Below are positions 37,862-47,521 of a stretch of DNA of 64,000 bases, in pieces. Both the position numbers and the translations under genes were made by a program. Numbering within the stretch: the stretch's first letter is position 1; the number at the start of each line of letters is the position of its first letter. The stretch comes from Chromobacterium paludis (lineage in GTDB: Bacteria; Pseudomonadota; Gammaproteobacteria; Burkholderiales; Chromobacteriaceae): NCBI RefSeq assembly GCF_008275125.1, contig NZ_CP043473.1, positions 2,170,001 to 2,234,000 on the forward strand, given 5' to 3'. Under the pieces are notes generated by a model that did not search any database, was not told where the DNA came from, and worked only from the letters and a program-made list of their open reading frames with translations.

Positions 37862-40800
37862 TTGAGTCGCCACCCCCGCCCCACCCTTACGCTTTCCCTG
37901 CTCGCCTTGAATCTGGCCGTCGCCCACGCCCTGGCCGCCCTGCCCGCCGCCCCCGTCGCCGTCGATAGCGCCAAGCTCGGCTACTACCGCCAGGCCGTCG
38001 CCGGCCGCGACGGCATCGTCTTTGTCGCCGAAGGCCATCTGTGGCGCGTGCCCTACGAGGGCGGCACCGCGCGGCGGCTCACCAGCAGCGCGGCCGATCC
38101 CAGCTATCCCGCCTTGTCCGCCGATGGCCGCTGGCTGGCCTTCGTCGGCCGCTACGACGGCGGACCCGAGGTTTACGTGATGCCGGCAGAAGGCGGTCCG
38201 ACCAAACGGCTGACCGTGGACGGCGACCGCGGCATCAAAGTGCAGGGCTGGAGCCGCGACGGCCGCGTGCTGGTGGCCAGCAGCCGTTACAGCGGCAAGC
38301 CGGATACCCGGCTCTACCTGATTGACCCGGCCAGCGGCCGTCGCGCGGCCATCCCGCTGGCCCAGGCCGCGGAAGCCTGCTTGAACGGCCAGGGCCAGCC
38401 CACGGTGTTCGCGCGCGAACCGCAGCCCAGCGACAACGTGATCGGCTACGTCGGCGGCCTGCGCCAGCAGCTGTGGAGCTGGAAGCCGGGCCAGGAAGCC
38501 AAGCCCGCCTTTCCCGGCCATCCCGGCACCAGCCGCCAGCCCATGTGCGACGGCGACCAGGTATTCTTCATCAGCGACAAGGGCGGCCGCCTCAATCTGT
38601 GGCAGGCCAGGCTGGGCGCGGACGGCACGCTGGCCGATAGCCGCGAGCTGACCCACTACCGCGACTTCGAGGTGCGCGACGCCAGCCTCTACGCCGCGCC
38701 AGGCCAGGATCGCATCGTCTACACCCGCGCCGGCGCCATCCATGTGTTCGACCCGCAAACCGGCGCCGACCGCACGCCCGCCATCCGGCTCAACTCTGAC
38801 TTCGAGCAACTGCGGCCGCAAATGATCAGCAACCCGGTCAGCTACATCTCCGCGCTGGCGCTGTCGCCCAATGGCGACCGCGTCGCCGTGCAGGCGCGCG
38901 GCTATGTCTCGGTGTTTCCGGTCGGATCCGGCCGCCGCGCCGACGTGCTGACCGATGGCGCGCAACGCGCGCGCGAGCTGGTCTTCAGCGCCGACGGCAA
39001 ATCCCTGCTGCTGACCAGCGACAAGAGCGGCGAGCAGGAATTCTGGCGCATAGGCAGCCGCGGCGGCGAGGCCGCGCGCCAGATCAGCCATGGCAGCGAC
39101 TCGCCCATCGAACAGCCGCTGGCCGCGCCGGACGGCAAGAAGCTGGTTTACAGCGACGGCCGCCGTCGCCTGTGGCTGCTGAACCTGGAGACAGGCGAAC
39201 GCAAGCTGTTGCGACAGCTGGAGCGCGGCGGCTACGCCGACTTCGCCTGGTCGCCGGACAGCCGTTACCTGGCCTATAGCGCGGACGCCGCCAACGAGTT
39301 CGCCCGGCTCTGGCTCTACGACAGCCAAAGCCATCAGCACCTGCCGCTGAGCAGCGACCGCTACCACGCGCGCAGCCCGGCCTTCTCGCCGGACGGCAAG
39401 ACGCTGTACTTCCTCAGCGACCGCAATCTGGACTCGGAAGTCTCTAGCCCCTGGGGACAGCGCGACCCGGCGCCCTACTTCAACAAGCAGACCAAAATCT
39501 ACGGCTTGATGCTGGACGCGGCGGCCCGCTGGCCCTTCCAGCCCAAGGACGAGCTGGCCGGCAAGGCCGATGACGAAGACAAGGGCCACGGCAAAGACGA
39601 CAAAGGCAAAGACGACAAGCCCAAGGACGACAAGGCGAAGGACGACAAGGCCAAAACCGCCAAGAAGGGACCCAAGCCGGTGCGGCTGGACAACGGCTTC
39701 CGCCGCCGCCTGTACGAAGTGCCGCTGGAGGCCGGCAATTACGACAGCCTCAAGGTGGACGACAAGCGGCTTTATTTCGCGCGCGCAGCCAGTCCCGAGT
39801 CCAAGCTGAAGCAACTGATTTCCCTGTCGATCGAGGCCCCCAACCCCACGCCGCCCAAGCCGGAAGTCTTCGCCGAGGGCGTCAAGGAATACCGCCAGTC
39901 CGCCGACCGCAAAAAACTCTTGCTGGTGCGCGAGGAAGGCGGCCAGCCCAGCCTGGCCGTGGTGCCGGCCGGCGAGAAAATGCCCAAGGAGATGGACAAG
40001 TACGCCGTCAGCCTGAGGGACTGGAGCCTGCCGCTGGACCCGCGCGCCGAGTGGCGGCAGATCTTCGCCGACACCTGGCGCATGCACCGCGACAGCGTGC
40101 ATCTGGCCACGATGCGTTCGGTGGACTGGGCGGCGATGCGCAAGCGTTTCGCGCCGCTGGTGGACCAGGTCACCACGCGCCAGGAGCTGAACGACGTGCT
40201 GGCGCAGATGATAGCCAACGTCGGCATCCAGCACAGCCAGGTGGGCATCCGCAGCCAGGGCGCGCCCCAGCCCGACCTCGCCGTCGGCCAGTTGGCCGCG
40301 GACTTCCGCCGCGTCGCCGGCGGACTGGAGGTGACCGCGATCTGGAACGGCGATCCCGAACTGCTGGAAGAACGCTCGCCGCTGGCGCGGCCGGAAGCGG
40401 ACGTGCGCGTCGGCGACGTGATTTCGCGCATCAATGGCCAGCCCGTTGCCAGCGAGTACGCGCTGGCCAGCGCGCTGCGCGGCCAGGTCGACAAACAGGT
40501 GCTGCTGCAAATCGTCCGCGCCGGCGTCAGCCGTCAGGTCATCGTGCGCCCCGTGAGCCTGTCGCGCGACCGCGACTTGCGCTATCTGGGTTGGGAGGAG
40601 CAGCGCCAGCGCATGGTGGAAAAGCAATCGGCCGGCCGCATCGGCTATGTGCACCTGCAGGCCATGGGCAAGGAAGACGCCGCGCGCTGGGCGCGCGAAT
40701 ACTACCCGGTATTCGACCGCGAAGGCCTGATCCTGGACCTGCGCCACAACGACGGCGGCAATATCGACCGCTGGCTGCTGGAAAAACTGCTGCGCCGGGT

Positions 40801-41269
40801 CTGGGTATGGTGGCAGAACGGCAATGAGCGCGTCACCAGCCCCAACCCGCCCTACGCCTTCCGCGGCAAGGTGGTGGCGCTGATAGACGGCGCCACCTAT
40901 TCCGACGGCGAGACCTTCGCTCTGGGCCTGCAGCGGCTGGGCATCGCCACCCTGATAGGCGAACCGACCGCCGGCGCCGGCATGTGGCTGAGCGATCAGA
41001 ACTGGAGCCGCGACCAAGGCATCGCGCGCGCCGCCCAGTCGCCTCAGTTCGTGGTGGCGCCGGACGGCAGCCGGCATTGGGTGGTGGAAGGCCGCGGCGT
41101 GAAGCCGGACATCGCCGTGGACAATCTGCCCTGGGCCACCTTCAAGGGACAGGATGCCCAGCTGGAGGCCGCCATCCATTACTTGCAGCAAGGCATGGGC
41201 AAGACGCCGCCCGCGCCGCCCCAGCCGCCTGCCGGCGGCGCGCAGGGCGCGCACTACCGCGGCTTCTAA
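37862..41269 (+). CDS. Tricorn-like S41-family peptidase, exported
   Basis: The predicted 1135-residue product has a signal peptide, two WD-like beta-propeller regions (about residues 45-560, with repeated SPDGK/SADG elements), a central linker, a PDZ domain (about 810-900) and a C-terminal S41 peptidase core. The catalytic Ser is in TYSDGETFA (about residue 1014), and the LILDLRHNDGGNID motif precedes it, as in tricorn protease. Residues 568-606 form a Lys/Asp-rich low-complexity linker with KDDK repeats. I prefer the TTG at 37862, which has GGAGA upstream, over the ATG at 37823. It likely degrades oligopeptides in the periplasm. Confidence 0.87.
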   Translation: MSRHPRPTLTLSLLALNLAVAHALAALPAAPVAVDSAKLGYYRQAVAGRDGIVFVAEGHLWRVPYEGGTARRLTSSAADPSYPALSADGRWLAFVGRYDGGPEVYVMPAEGGPTKRLTVDGDRGIKVQGWSRDGRVLVASSRYSGKPDTRLYLIDPASGRRAAIPLAQAAEACLNGQGQPTVFAREPQPSDNVIGYVGGLRQQLWSWKPGQEAKPAFPGHPGTSRQPMCDGDQVFFISDKGGRLNLWQARLGADGTLADSRELTHYRDFEVRDASLYAAPGQDRIVYTRAGAIHVFDPQTGADRTPAIRLNSDFEQLRPQMISNPVSYISALALSPNGDRVAVQARGYVSVFPVGSGRRADVLTDGAQRARELVFSADGKSLLLTSDKSGEQEFWRIGSRGGEAARQISHGSDSPIEQPLAAPDGKKLVYSDGRRRLWLLNLETGERKLLRQLERGGYADFAWSPDSRYLAYSADAANEFARLWLYDSQSHQHLPLSSDRYHARSPAFSPDGKTLYFLSDRNLDSEVSSPWGQRDPAPYFNKQTKIYGLMLDAAARWPFQPKDELAGKADDEDKGHGKDDKGKDDKPKDDKAKDDKAKTAKKGPKPVRLDNGFRRRLYEVPLEAGNYDSLKVDDKRLYFARAASPESKLKQLISLSIEAPNPTPPKPEVFAEGVKEYRQSADRKKLLLVREEGGQPSLAVVPAGEKMPKEMDKYAVSLRDWSLPLDPRAEWRQIFADTWRMHRDSVHLATMRSVDWAAMRKRFAPLVDQVTTRQELNDVLAQMIANVGIQHSQVGIRSQGAPQPDLAVGQLAADFRRVAGGLEVTAIWNGDPELLEERSPLARPEADVRVGDVISRINGQPVASEYALASALRGQVDKQVLLQIVRAGVSRQVIVRPVSLSRDRDLRYLGWEEQRQRMVEKQSAGRIGYVHLQAMGKEDAARWAREYYPVFDREGLILDLRHNDGGNIDRWLLEKLLRRVWVWWQNGNERVTSPNPPYAFRGKVVALIDGATYSDGETFALGLQRLGIATLIGEPTAGAGMWLSDQNWSRDQGIARAAQSPQFVVAPDGSRHWVVEGRGVKPDIAVDNLPWATFKGQDAQLEAAIHYLQQGMGKTPPAPPQPPAGGAQGAHYRGF

Positions 41270-41281
41270 GCCGCGCGCTTG

Positions 41282-41339
41282 GCCGGCGCCTGGCCCGTTC
41301 CGGCGCCGGCAGATTTCCGTACGGCCCGCTCGCGGGCCG
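41282..41339. other. Two GC-rich hairpins between convergent genes
   Basis: GCCGGCGCC-N11-GGCGCCGGC (41282-41310) and CGGCCCGC-TC-GCGGGCCG (41322-41339) lie in the 72-bp gap after the tricorn-like gene and the end of the minus-strand orphan gene. They could impede both transcripts, but neither has a T tract. Confidence 0.4.
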
Positions 41340-41341
41340 GA

Positions 41342-41968
41342 TCAGCCCCGGTATGGCGGCATCGTTTCGCCATTGACGACAAGCTGCGCCGCACTGCCGC
41401 TCAAGGTGACCTCCACGCGCCCCGGCTGCTTCATCCTGGCCGAGTAATACCAGAACACCGCCATGCGCTCCGCGTCGCTTGGCGCCCGCTGCCAAGCCCT
41501 GGCATAAGCCGCCGCCTCATCCATCCGCGGCACATCCGCGGCAATCGCCTGCAGATTGCAGATGGCGTGATTCAACTCGCGGTTTGTGTTGCACAGTTGC
41601 TCGATGCGGGCCAGGTCGGGCCGCTGCCCGGACAGCTTGATCTCGCCATCCGCCGTGCTGGCCAGCTGGAACGGCGGGTTCATGGGCAGGCCCGCCTGGC
41701 TCATCGCCTGCGCCAGCAGCTGGCGCACGTATTCGCCGTGCCTGGCCACGGTCTCCCGCGTAGGCAATAGCCACTGGATGTCCTCCGCCGTCTGTTGCCC
41801 ATCGTGAAAAGGCGGCGGCCGCACCGTGGGCGCGCCGCCCGCCGGCGTCTGCCCCGCCTGCGCCAACTGGCTGGCAAAACCCTCTCCGCCTCCCTGCCCG
41901 GCAAAACTTGCCGGCTTGCCGACCTGCTCGCGCCAGGCACTGAGCGCGGAAACGCTATCCACTTGCAT
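41342..41968 (-). CDS. Hypothetical protein
   Basis: I do not recognise this 208-residue protein. It has no signal peptide or membrane helix; the N-terminal third is Gly/Ala/Pro/Gln-rich and probably disordered, and the remainder looks globular with an RIEQLCNTNRELNHAICNLQ helix. The ATG at 41968 follows a strong GAGGAGG site, which supports a real gene. An IS element lies only 74 bp upstream of its start, and may have replaced part of its promoter region. Confidence 0.65.
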   Translation of the reverse strand: MQVDSVSALSAWREQVGKPASFAGQGGGEGFASQLAQAGQTPAGGAPTVRPPPFHDGQQTAEDIQWLLPTRETVARHGEYVRQLLAQAMSQAGLPMNPPFQLASTADGEIKLSGQRPDLARIEQLCNTNRELNHAICNLQAIAADVPRMDEAAAYARAWQRAPSDAERMAVFWYYSARMKQPGRVEVTLSGSAAQLVVNGETMPPYRG

Positions 41969-42037
41969 GGCCACCTCCTCGCGGTTGCTCCCCGCCAGGC
42001 AGCAATAAGCATGCCATGCACATAGGATGGTTATGGA

Positions 42038-42041
42038 TTAG
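42038..42041. repeat. Target-site duplication TTAG, left copy
   Basis: The left copy of the 4-bp direct repeat next to the IS element; its partner is at 43353-43356. Confidence 0.85.
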
Positions 42042-43352
42042 CAGGCCGTTGAAAAACCAACAGCCATTCATTTGGTATAATCATCAACATCCAACGAACC
42101 GCGAAAGCACCCGATGAGAGGCGTCCGCAACGACAGTCAGACCAATCTGTTCAGCTACATCCAGCTGGAAGATCGCATCCCGGCTCATCACCCGCTGCGC
42201 AAGATCCGCCAGATGGTCGACCTGGTGCTCGGCTCGATGAATGACGTATTCGACGGCTTATATTCCCGCGTCGGGCGGCCTTCGATTCCGCCTGAACATC
42301 TGCTGCGCGCCTCCCTGCTGCAAGTGCTCTACACCATCCGCTCCGAGCGGCTGCTGGTAGAGCAACTGGACTACAACCTGCTGTTTCGCTGGTTCGTCGG
42401 CCTTTCCGCCGATGCCCGCGTATGGGATCACTCGACCTTCTCGCAAAATCGCGACCGCTTGTTTACCGAAGACGTCGCCCGCGCCTTCTTCATTCGCGTA
42501 CGCAGCCTGGCCGAGTGGGGCAAGCTCACCAGCGACGAACATTTCAGCGTCGACGGCACGCTGATCGATGCCTGGGCTTCGCACAAAAGCTTTGTTCACA
42601 AGGATGACGACACGTCCCCACCCGCAGGGCGCAACCCGGACGTCGATTTCCGGGGCGAGAAGCGAAGCAACCAGACGCATCAATCGCGAACCGATCCGGA
42701 AGCGCGACTGGCCCGCAAGAGCGCCGGCGACGCCAGCCGCTTGTGCCATATGGCCCATATCCTGACCGAGAACCGCAACGGTCTGGTGGTGGACGTCTCG
42801 GTGTCCGAGGTCAATGGCCACGCCGAAAACATCGAAGCGCTGAACCTGTTGCTGCGCAATGCCAAGAAAGGCAGCACCGTCGGCGCGGACAAGGGCTATG
42901 ACACGCCGGCTTTCGTGAACGGCTGCAGAGACTTGGGCATCACGCCGCACGTGGCGCGCAAGCGTGTCGGCAGCGCCATCGACAGCCGCACCACGCGCCA
43001 TGAGGGTTACGCGATCAGCCAGCGGCGACGCAAACGGATCGAGGAATGCTTCGGCTGGCTGAAAACCGTCGGAGGCCTTCGCAAAACCAAACTGATCGGC
43101 CGGGCCAAACTGGCCGGGCAAACTTTTTTAGCGTTTGCGACCTATAACCTGATCCGCATGGGCAGCCTGTCCGGTTGCTGGGGCGGATCGCATGTATAGG
43201 GCGTATTGCGCCCAAAATCGCCGGATAACCGGCAAACAGCCTGAAAACCCAGGCAGAGAACGGATTTATGGGCATTCTGCCCGCTGAAACCGCCCATTTT
43301 TGTTCATGCGGAAATGGGTTGGGGCAAGATCGACGTGTTTTTCAACGGCCTG
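42042..43352 (+). mobile_element. Complete IS5-family insertion sequence
   Basis: The element is 1311 bp long, bounded by perfect 16-bp terminal inverted repeats (CAGGCCGTTGAAAAAC at 42042-42057 and its complement at 43337-43352) and flanked by the 4-bp direct repeat TTAG at 42038-42041 and 43353-43356. TTAG fits the YTAR target preference of IS5-group elements. It carries one intact transposase gene and about 140 bp of noncoding sequence after it. Both ends and the target duplication are intact, so it is probably a recent insertion and possibly still active. Confidence 0.92.
42114..43199 (+). CDS. IS5-family transposase
   Basis: The 361-residue protein is an intact DDE transposase. An N-terminal DUF772-type domain spans about residues 12-105; the catalytic residues are seen in SVDGTLIDA (first Asp), GADKGYDT (second Asp) and RKRIEECFGWLKT (Glu). 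There is no frameshift or stop. It catalyses movement of the element at 42042-43352. Confidence 0.95.
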   Translation: MRGVRNDSQTNLFSYIQLEDRIPAHHPLRKIRQMVDLVLGSMNDVFDGLYSRVGRPSIPPEHLLRASLLQVLYTIRSERLLVEQLDYNLLFRWFVGLSADARVWDHSTFSQNRDRLFTEDVARAFFIRVRSLAEWGKLTSDEHFSVDGTLIDAWASHKSFVHKDDDTSPPAGRNPDVDFRGEKRSNQTHQSRTDPEARLARKSAGDASRLCHMAHILTENRNGLVVDVSVSEVNGHAENIEALNLLLRNAKKGSTVGADKGYDTPAFVNGCRDLGITPHVARKRVGSAIDSRTTRHEGYAISQRRRKRIEECFGWLKTVGGLRKTKLIGRAKLAGQTFLAFATYNLIRMGSLSGCWGGSHV

Positions 43353-43356
43353 TTAG
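43353..43356. repeat. Target-site duplication TTAG, right copy
   Basis: The right copy of the target duplication. Read on the minus strand its first three bases, TTA, are the TAA stop codon of the GlxA-type regulator gene. Confidence 0.85.
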
Positions 43357-44303
43357 GCCTTATCCGCGCCGCGAAAGGCCTGCCGCCAAGCCGCGGGCGA
43401 CACGCCAAGCTTGTGGCGGTACAGCCGCCGCAGCGACACGGCCGAGCCCAGGCCCGCCTGCTCCGCCACCTCATCCATCGACAACGCGGTGGTTTCCAAC
43501 AGGCGCTGGCTCAAGGCCAGCCTTTCGTCCGCCAGCCATTCTCCCAGCGTGGCGCCGGTCAGCCCGTGAAAACGCCGGGAGAAGGTGCGCCGGCTCATGG
43601 CCAGGCGCGCCGCCAGGCCGTCCAGCGTATGCGCCTCGCGCAGATGGGCGCGCAGCCAGTCCAGCAGCTCGCCCAGGCGGCTGTCCCGGCCGGCCTTAGG
43701 CAGGGGCTGCGCGATGAACTGCGCTTGGCCGCCCTGGCGGTGCGGCGCCACCACCATGCGCCGCGCCACGCGGTTGGCCGCCTCGGCGCCCTGGCGTTGC
43801 CGCAGCAGGTGCAGGCAGCAGTCTATCGCCGCCGCCGTGCCGGCCGAGGTCAGCAGGCTGCCGTCCTCCACATACAGCACGTCCGCGTCCAGCCGCACCG
43901 CAGGATAGCGCCGCGAGAACGGCTCGGCATAAGCCCAATGCGTGGTGGCGCGGCGGCCGTCGAGCAGGCCCGCCTCGGCCAGCACGCAGGCGCCCAGGCA
44001 AAGCCCCACCAGCTGCGCGCCATCGGCATGCGCCTGGCGCAGCGCTTGCAACAGCGCCGGCTCGGCGGCCGTCGCCGGATTGGGCCAGCTGGGCACGATC
44101 ACCACATCGGCCTCGCGCAAGGCCTCCAGCCCATGCTCCACGGTCAGCGCGAAACCAGCGCTGGTCAGCAGCCTGCCCGGCCGCGCGGCGCACACCGTCA
44201 GCGCAAAGCCCTGGGCCAACTCGCCCAATACCATGCAGGGCACGGACAGATGAAACGGACTGATGCCGTCAAACGCCAGCACGGCGACTCTGAGTGTTTG
44301 CAT
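43353..44303 (-). CDS. GlxA-family transcriptional regulator (DJ-1/PfpI plus AraC domain)
   Basis: The 316-residue protein has an N-terminal DJ-1/PfpI-like domain (about residues 5-180, with LVGLCLGACVLAEAGLL, the usual Cys elbow) and a C-terminal AraC DNA-binding domain with SRRTFSRRFHGLTG. This layout is typical of GlxA-type regulators. It is divergent from the isochorismatase-family hydrolase at 44415, a likely target. Its stop codon lies within the IS target duplication, so the protein is not shortened by the insertion. Confidence 0.92.
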   Translation of the reverse strand: MQTLRVAVLAFDGISPFHLSVPCMVLGELAQGFALTVCAARPGRLLTSAGFALTVEHGLEALREADVVIVPSWPNPATAAEPALLQALRQAHADGAQLVGLCLGACVLAEAGLLDGRRATTHWAYAEPFSRRYPAVRLDADVLYVEDGSLLTSAGTAAAIDCCLHLLRQRQGAEAANRVARRMVVAPHRQGGQAQFIAQPLPKAGRDSRLGELLDWLRAHLREAHTLDGLAARLAMSRRTFSRRFHGLTGATLGEWLADERLALSQRLLETTALSMDEVAEQAGLGSAVSLRRLYRHKLGVSPAAWRQAFRGADKA

Positions 44304-44414
44304 GCCTGCTCCAGATTGACCCGATTTGATCGAATTGTGTCATTCGGGCCACTGCCAGGCAAGCCATGACAAGTTGATAATGAACTCACTTTCACAGCCA
44401 AGCGGAGCACCGAC

Positions 44415-44945
44415 ATGCAACACGCCAAACAAACCGCCCTGCTGGTCATCGACCTGCAAAACGACTACTTCCCGGCCGGCAAATATCCGCTGCACAACAC
44501 CGAGCAGACCCTGGCCCATACTCTGGACGCCATCGGCCGAGCGCAAAGCCTGCAGATGCCGGTCATCCTGGTGCAGCACGTGGCCGCCAGCGCCGCCTCG
44601 CCCTTCTTCGCCCCGGACAGCGAAGGCGTGAAGATCCACGCTCAGGTGCTGGCAGCCGCGCCGGACGCGCCGGTGGTGGTGAAGGCGCACGCCGACAGCT
44701 TCCTCAACACGACGCTGTCCGCACTGCTGGAAGAGCTGAAGATAGACACGCTGCTGGTCTGCGGCATGATGACGCAGAACTGCGTCACCCACACCGCGCT
44801 GTCGCGCGCGGCAGATGGCTACCAGGTGAAAGTGCTGCAGGACTGCTGCGCCACGGTGGACCCGATGATCCATGCCATCGCGCTGCGTGCGCTGGGCGAC
44901 AAGGTGGCGTTGCTGGACCGGGATGCGGCCCTGGCTGCGGCGTGA
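44415..44945 (+). CDS. Isochorismatase-family cysteine hydrolase
   Basis: The 176-residue protein has the catalytic triad of the family: Asp in LVIDLQNDYF, Lys in VVVKAHADSF and Cys in CGMMTQNCVTHTA. Relatives include nicotinamidases and amide hydrolases acting on small molecules; the exact substrate is not clear. It is divergent from a GlxA-type regulator, a frequent pairing, so it is probably induced by the regulator's ligand. It ends one base before the tilS stop on the other strand. Confidence 0.9.
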   Translation: MQHAKQTALLVIDLQNDYFPAGKYPLHNTEQTLAHTLDAIGRAQSLQMPVILVQHVAASAASPFFAPDSEGVKIHAQVLAAAPDAPVVVKAHADSFLNTTLSALLEELKIDTLLVCGMMTQNCVTHTALSRAADGYQVKVLQDCCATVDPMIHAIALRALGDKVALLDRDAALAAA

Positions 44946-44946
44946 G

Positions 44947-46284
44947 TCAGCGCGGAAGCGGCCGCCACAGCGGCCACCAGCCCGGCTCCGCCGAGGCCGT
45001 GTGCGACACGGCGATGCCGGGCACGGCCAGCAACTGGCCGTCCGCGCCGTAGAGCAAGGGCCAGCGCTGGCGCAGCGGCGGCGGCAGGCCGGCTTCGCGC
45101 AGCAGGTCCTTGACCTCGCGCCGCCCTGCGGCGGCAGGCAGCTTTTCGCCGCCCTGCCGGGGCAGCAGCGTCAATCCGGCAGCCAGAACGGCATCAGCCA
45201 GGCCACGCGGCCGCCGCTCCCACTCCAGCCATCCGCCCCATTCCGCCACCTCCAGCGGCCTGCCGCCGGAAAGATCCGGCAGGCATGTGCCCGCTGAGGG
45301 CGGCGTCAGATCGGGCATGGCCTGGATGGCGCCGCCGAAGCGGAACAGCAGGCCGCCGGCCAGCTTCAGCGTCGGGCAGGAGGCTGCGCCGGCCTGCGTC
45401 AACTGGCGTTGAAACTCATGCAGGGCCGCAGGCTCCGGCGACTGCCAGCCTTGCTCGCCCAGCCAGGCCAACAGCGCCTGGCGCTGGCGCGGCGCGGACA
45501 AGGCCTGCCAGCGCGCCAGGTCCAGGCCATCGCCGCGGCGGCAAGACGCCGCATCCTGCGCGGCCACTTCGTCCAAAATGGCCGCCGCGTCGGCCTGCAG
45601 CGCCGCCGCGCGCGCCAGATGGCTGCGGTAATGCGGCACCGCCCGTTCCAAGCGCGGCAGGATATCGTTGCGCAGCAGGTTGCGCCGGTAGCGGTTGTCG
45701 CGGTTGCTTTCGTCCTCCACCCAAGCCAGGCCGCGCGCGCGGACATACTGTTCCAATTGCTCGCGGGTCAGCGCCAGCAAGGGGCGCCACAGCAGCCTGC
45801 CGGCGTCCAGCTCGCGCACCGCGGGCATGGCCGCCAGCGCCTTGACGCCGCCGCCGCGCAGCAACTGCAGCAATACCGTCTCCGCCTGGTCGTCCAGATG
45901 GTGGGCCAAGGCGACGATCTGCGCCGTGGATTGACGGTAAACCGCGTAGCGCGCCGCGCGCGCCGCCGCCTCCAGGCCTTCGCCTGCCTGCGCGCGCACC
46001 CGCACGCGCGCGACGCGCAAGGGCACGGCCAGCGCGTCGCACAGCGCCTGGCAGTGCGACGCCCAGGCGTCGGCGTTGGGGCTCAAGCCATGGTGGACAT
46101 GCACGGCGGACAGCCGCAGCTGCGGCAGCCGCGCGCGGGCCTCGCACAGCAGCGACAGCAAGGCCACGGAATCCAGGCCGCCGGAAAGCCCGATCTCAAA
46201 AGCGAAAAGGCCGGACAGTTCGTCCGGCCAGTGTTGGATCAGGCTATCCGCCAGCTCAGGCGGCGTCTTCCTTGAAGCGGCCAT
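44947..46284 (-). CDS. tilS: tRNA(Ile)-lysidine synthetase
   Basis: TilS attaches lysine to C34 of the minor tRNA-Ile so that it reads AUA. The 445-residue protein has the PP-loop ATP motif SGGLDSVAL near residue 34, a second conserved [17 protein letters not shown] motif near residue 127, and the C-terminal substrate-binding domains. It overlaps the end of accA by 29 bp, a common gene pair in beta- and gammaproteobacteria. Confidence 0.95.
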   Translation of the reverse strand: MAASRKTPPELADSLIQHWPDELSGLFAFEIGLSGGLDSVALLSLLCEARARLPQLRLSAVHVHHGLSPNADAWASHCQALCDALAVPLRVARVRVRAQAGEGLEAAARAARYAVYRQSTAQIVALAHHLDDQAETVLLQLLRGGGVKALAAMPAVRELDAGRLLWRPLLALTREQLEQYVRARGLAWVEDESNRDNRYRRNLLRNDILPRLERAVPHYRSHLARAAALQADAAAILDEVAAQDAASCRRGDGLDLARWQALSAPRQRQALLAWLGEQGWQSPEPAALHEFQRQLTQAGAASCPTLKLAGGLLFRFGGAIQAMPDLTPPSAGTCLPDLSGGRPLEVAEWGGWLEWERRPRGLADAVLAAGLTLLPRQGGEKLPAAAGRREVKDLLREAGLPPPLRQRWPLLYGADGQLLAVPGIAVSHTASAEPGWWPLWRPLPR

Positions 46285-47221
46285 AGCTCATCAGGCGGTC
46301 GAAGCGTTGTTTCAGCAGCTCGTCCATGGCCTTGGCCTGGACCTCTTTCAGCTCATCCTGCAGCACCCGCTTCAGGGTGGTCATCATCTGCGCGTGGTCG
46401 CGATGGGCGCCGCCCACCGGTTCGGTCACCACGCGGTCGACCAGGCCCAGCGTCTTCAGCCGCGGCGCAGTGATGCCCAGCGCCTCGGCCGCGTCGGACG
46501 CGCGTTCGGCCGTCTTCCACAGAATGGAGGCGCAGCCCTCCGGCGAGATCACCGAATAGGTGGCGTATTGCAGCATGTTGACATGGTCGCCCACGGCGAT
46601 GGCCAGCGCGCCGCCAGAACCACCCTCACCTATCACGGTGACGATGATGGGCACGCGCAGGCGGGTCATCTCGTACAGATTGCGGCCAATCGCCTCGGAC
46701 TGGCTGCGCTCTTCTGCGCCGATGCCGGGCCAGGCGCCGGCGGTATCGACGAAGGTCATCACCGGGATGCCGAACTTCTCCGCCAGCTTCATCAGGCGCA
46801 GCGCCTTTCTATAGCCCTCCGGATGCGGCATGCCGAAGTTGCGGCGGATCTTCTCTTTGGTGTCGCGGCCCTTCTGATGGCCGATAACCATGACAGACTG
46901 GCCGTTGAAACGCGCCAGGCCGCCCACGATGGCCGCGTCGTCGGCAAACGCGCGGTCGCCGTGCAACTCCTCAAAGTCGGTGAAAATGGCTTGGATATAG
47001 TCGAGCGTGTAGGGGCGCTGCGGATGGCGCGCCACCATGGCGATCTGCGACGGGCTGAGCTTGGCGTACAGCGTCTTGGTCAACTCCAGACTCTTCTTCT
47101 GCAGGCGGGCGATCTCCTCCGAGATATCCAGCACAGAATCGTCCTGCACGAAACGCAGCTCTTCAATTTTGTTCTCGAGCTCGGCAATCGGCTGCTCAAA
47201 ATCGAGAAAGGTCGGCTTCAT
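46256..47221 (-). CDS. accA: Acetyl-CoA carboxylase carboxyltransferase subunit alpha
   Basis: AccA is one half of the carboxyltransferase that makes malonyl-CoA for fatty acid synthesis. The 321-residue length is standard. The N-terminal coiled region ([19 protein letters not shown]) and the oxyanion-hole motifs [15 protein letters not shown] and [11 protein letters not shown] are intact. It is co-transcribed with tilS. Confidence 0.97.
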   Translation of the reverse strand: MKPTFLDFEQPIAELENKIEELRFVQDDSVLDISEEIARLQKKSLELTKTLYAKLSPSQIAMVARHPQRPYTLDYIQAIFTDFEELHGDRAFADDAAIVGGLARFNGQSVMVIGHQKGRDTKEKIRRNFGMPHPEGYRKALRLMKLAEKFGIPVMTFVDTAGAWPGIGAEERSQSEAIGRNLYEMTRLRVPIIVTVIGEGGSGGALAIAVGDHVNMLQYATYSVISPEGCASILWKTAERASDAAEALGITAPRLKTLGLVDRVVTEPVGGAHRDHAQMMTTLKRVLQDELKEVQAKAMDELLKQRFDRLMSYGRFKEDAA

Positions 47222-47365
47222 TCTTCACATCATCCGTCAAACCTTAATCGGCGAATCATACATGAGCGGCAAACGCGCCGTCACCCGCGGCAGCGGGAAA
47301 ACCACGCAAAAATGGAGCAAATATTCAAAATATCGGCTTTTCGGAAAAAAACTTCCCACCACCAC

Positions 47366-47394
47366 TTGCGCGAGCTTAAACCCTGTGCTTTAAT
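47366..47394 (+). promoter_or_regulatory. Promoter of the tRNA array
   Basis: TTGCGC at 47366-47371 and TTTAAT at 47389-47394, 17 bases apart, lie about 40 bp before the first tRNA. The bases after the -10 (TCGCCTCC) are GC-rich, the type of discriminator linked with stringent control of stable-RNA genes. Confidence 0.65.
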
Positions 47395-47433
47395 TCGCCT
47401 CCTCGCTGAAACGCAAGCAGCGAAACGAATTCA

Positions 47434-47509
47434 GGGCGTTTAGCTCAGTTGGTAGAGCGTCTGCCTTACAAGCAGAATGTCGGCGGTTCGACTCCGTCAA
47501 CGCCCACCA
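47434..47509 (+). tRNA. tRNA-Val (anticodon UAC), copy 1
   Basis: 76 bases with a GGGCGTT/AACGCCC acceptor stem, anticodon loop CTTACAA (TAC), TTCGACT T loop and an encoded CCA end. Confidence 0.97.
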
Positions 47510-47521
47510 AGGTTTACGGTT

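Noticed and set aside
37799..41254. Very long minus-strand open frame opposite the tricorn-like peptidase
   Set aside because: It mirrors a clear plus-strand gene with recognised domains. Long antisense frames are common in GC-rich DNA; its translation is low in motifs and rich in Arg, His, Gln and Ala.
43200..43336. Extra gene within the 3' part of the IS element
   Set aside because: The stretch after the transposase has no start with a ribosome-binding site, and lies inside the terminal region of the element.
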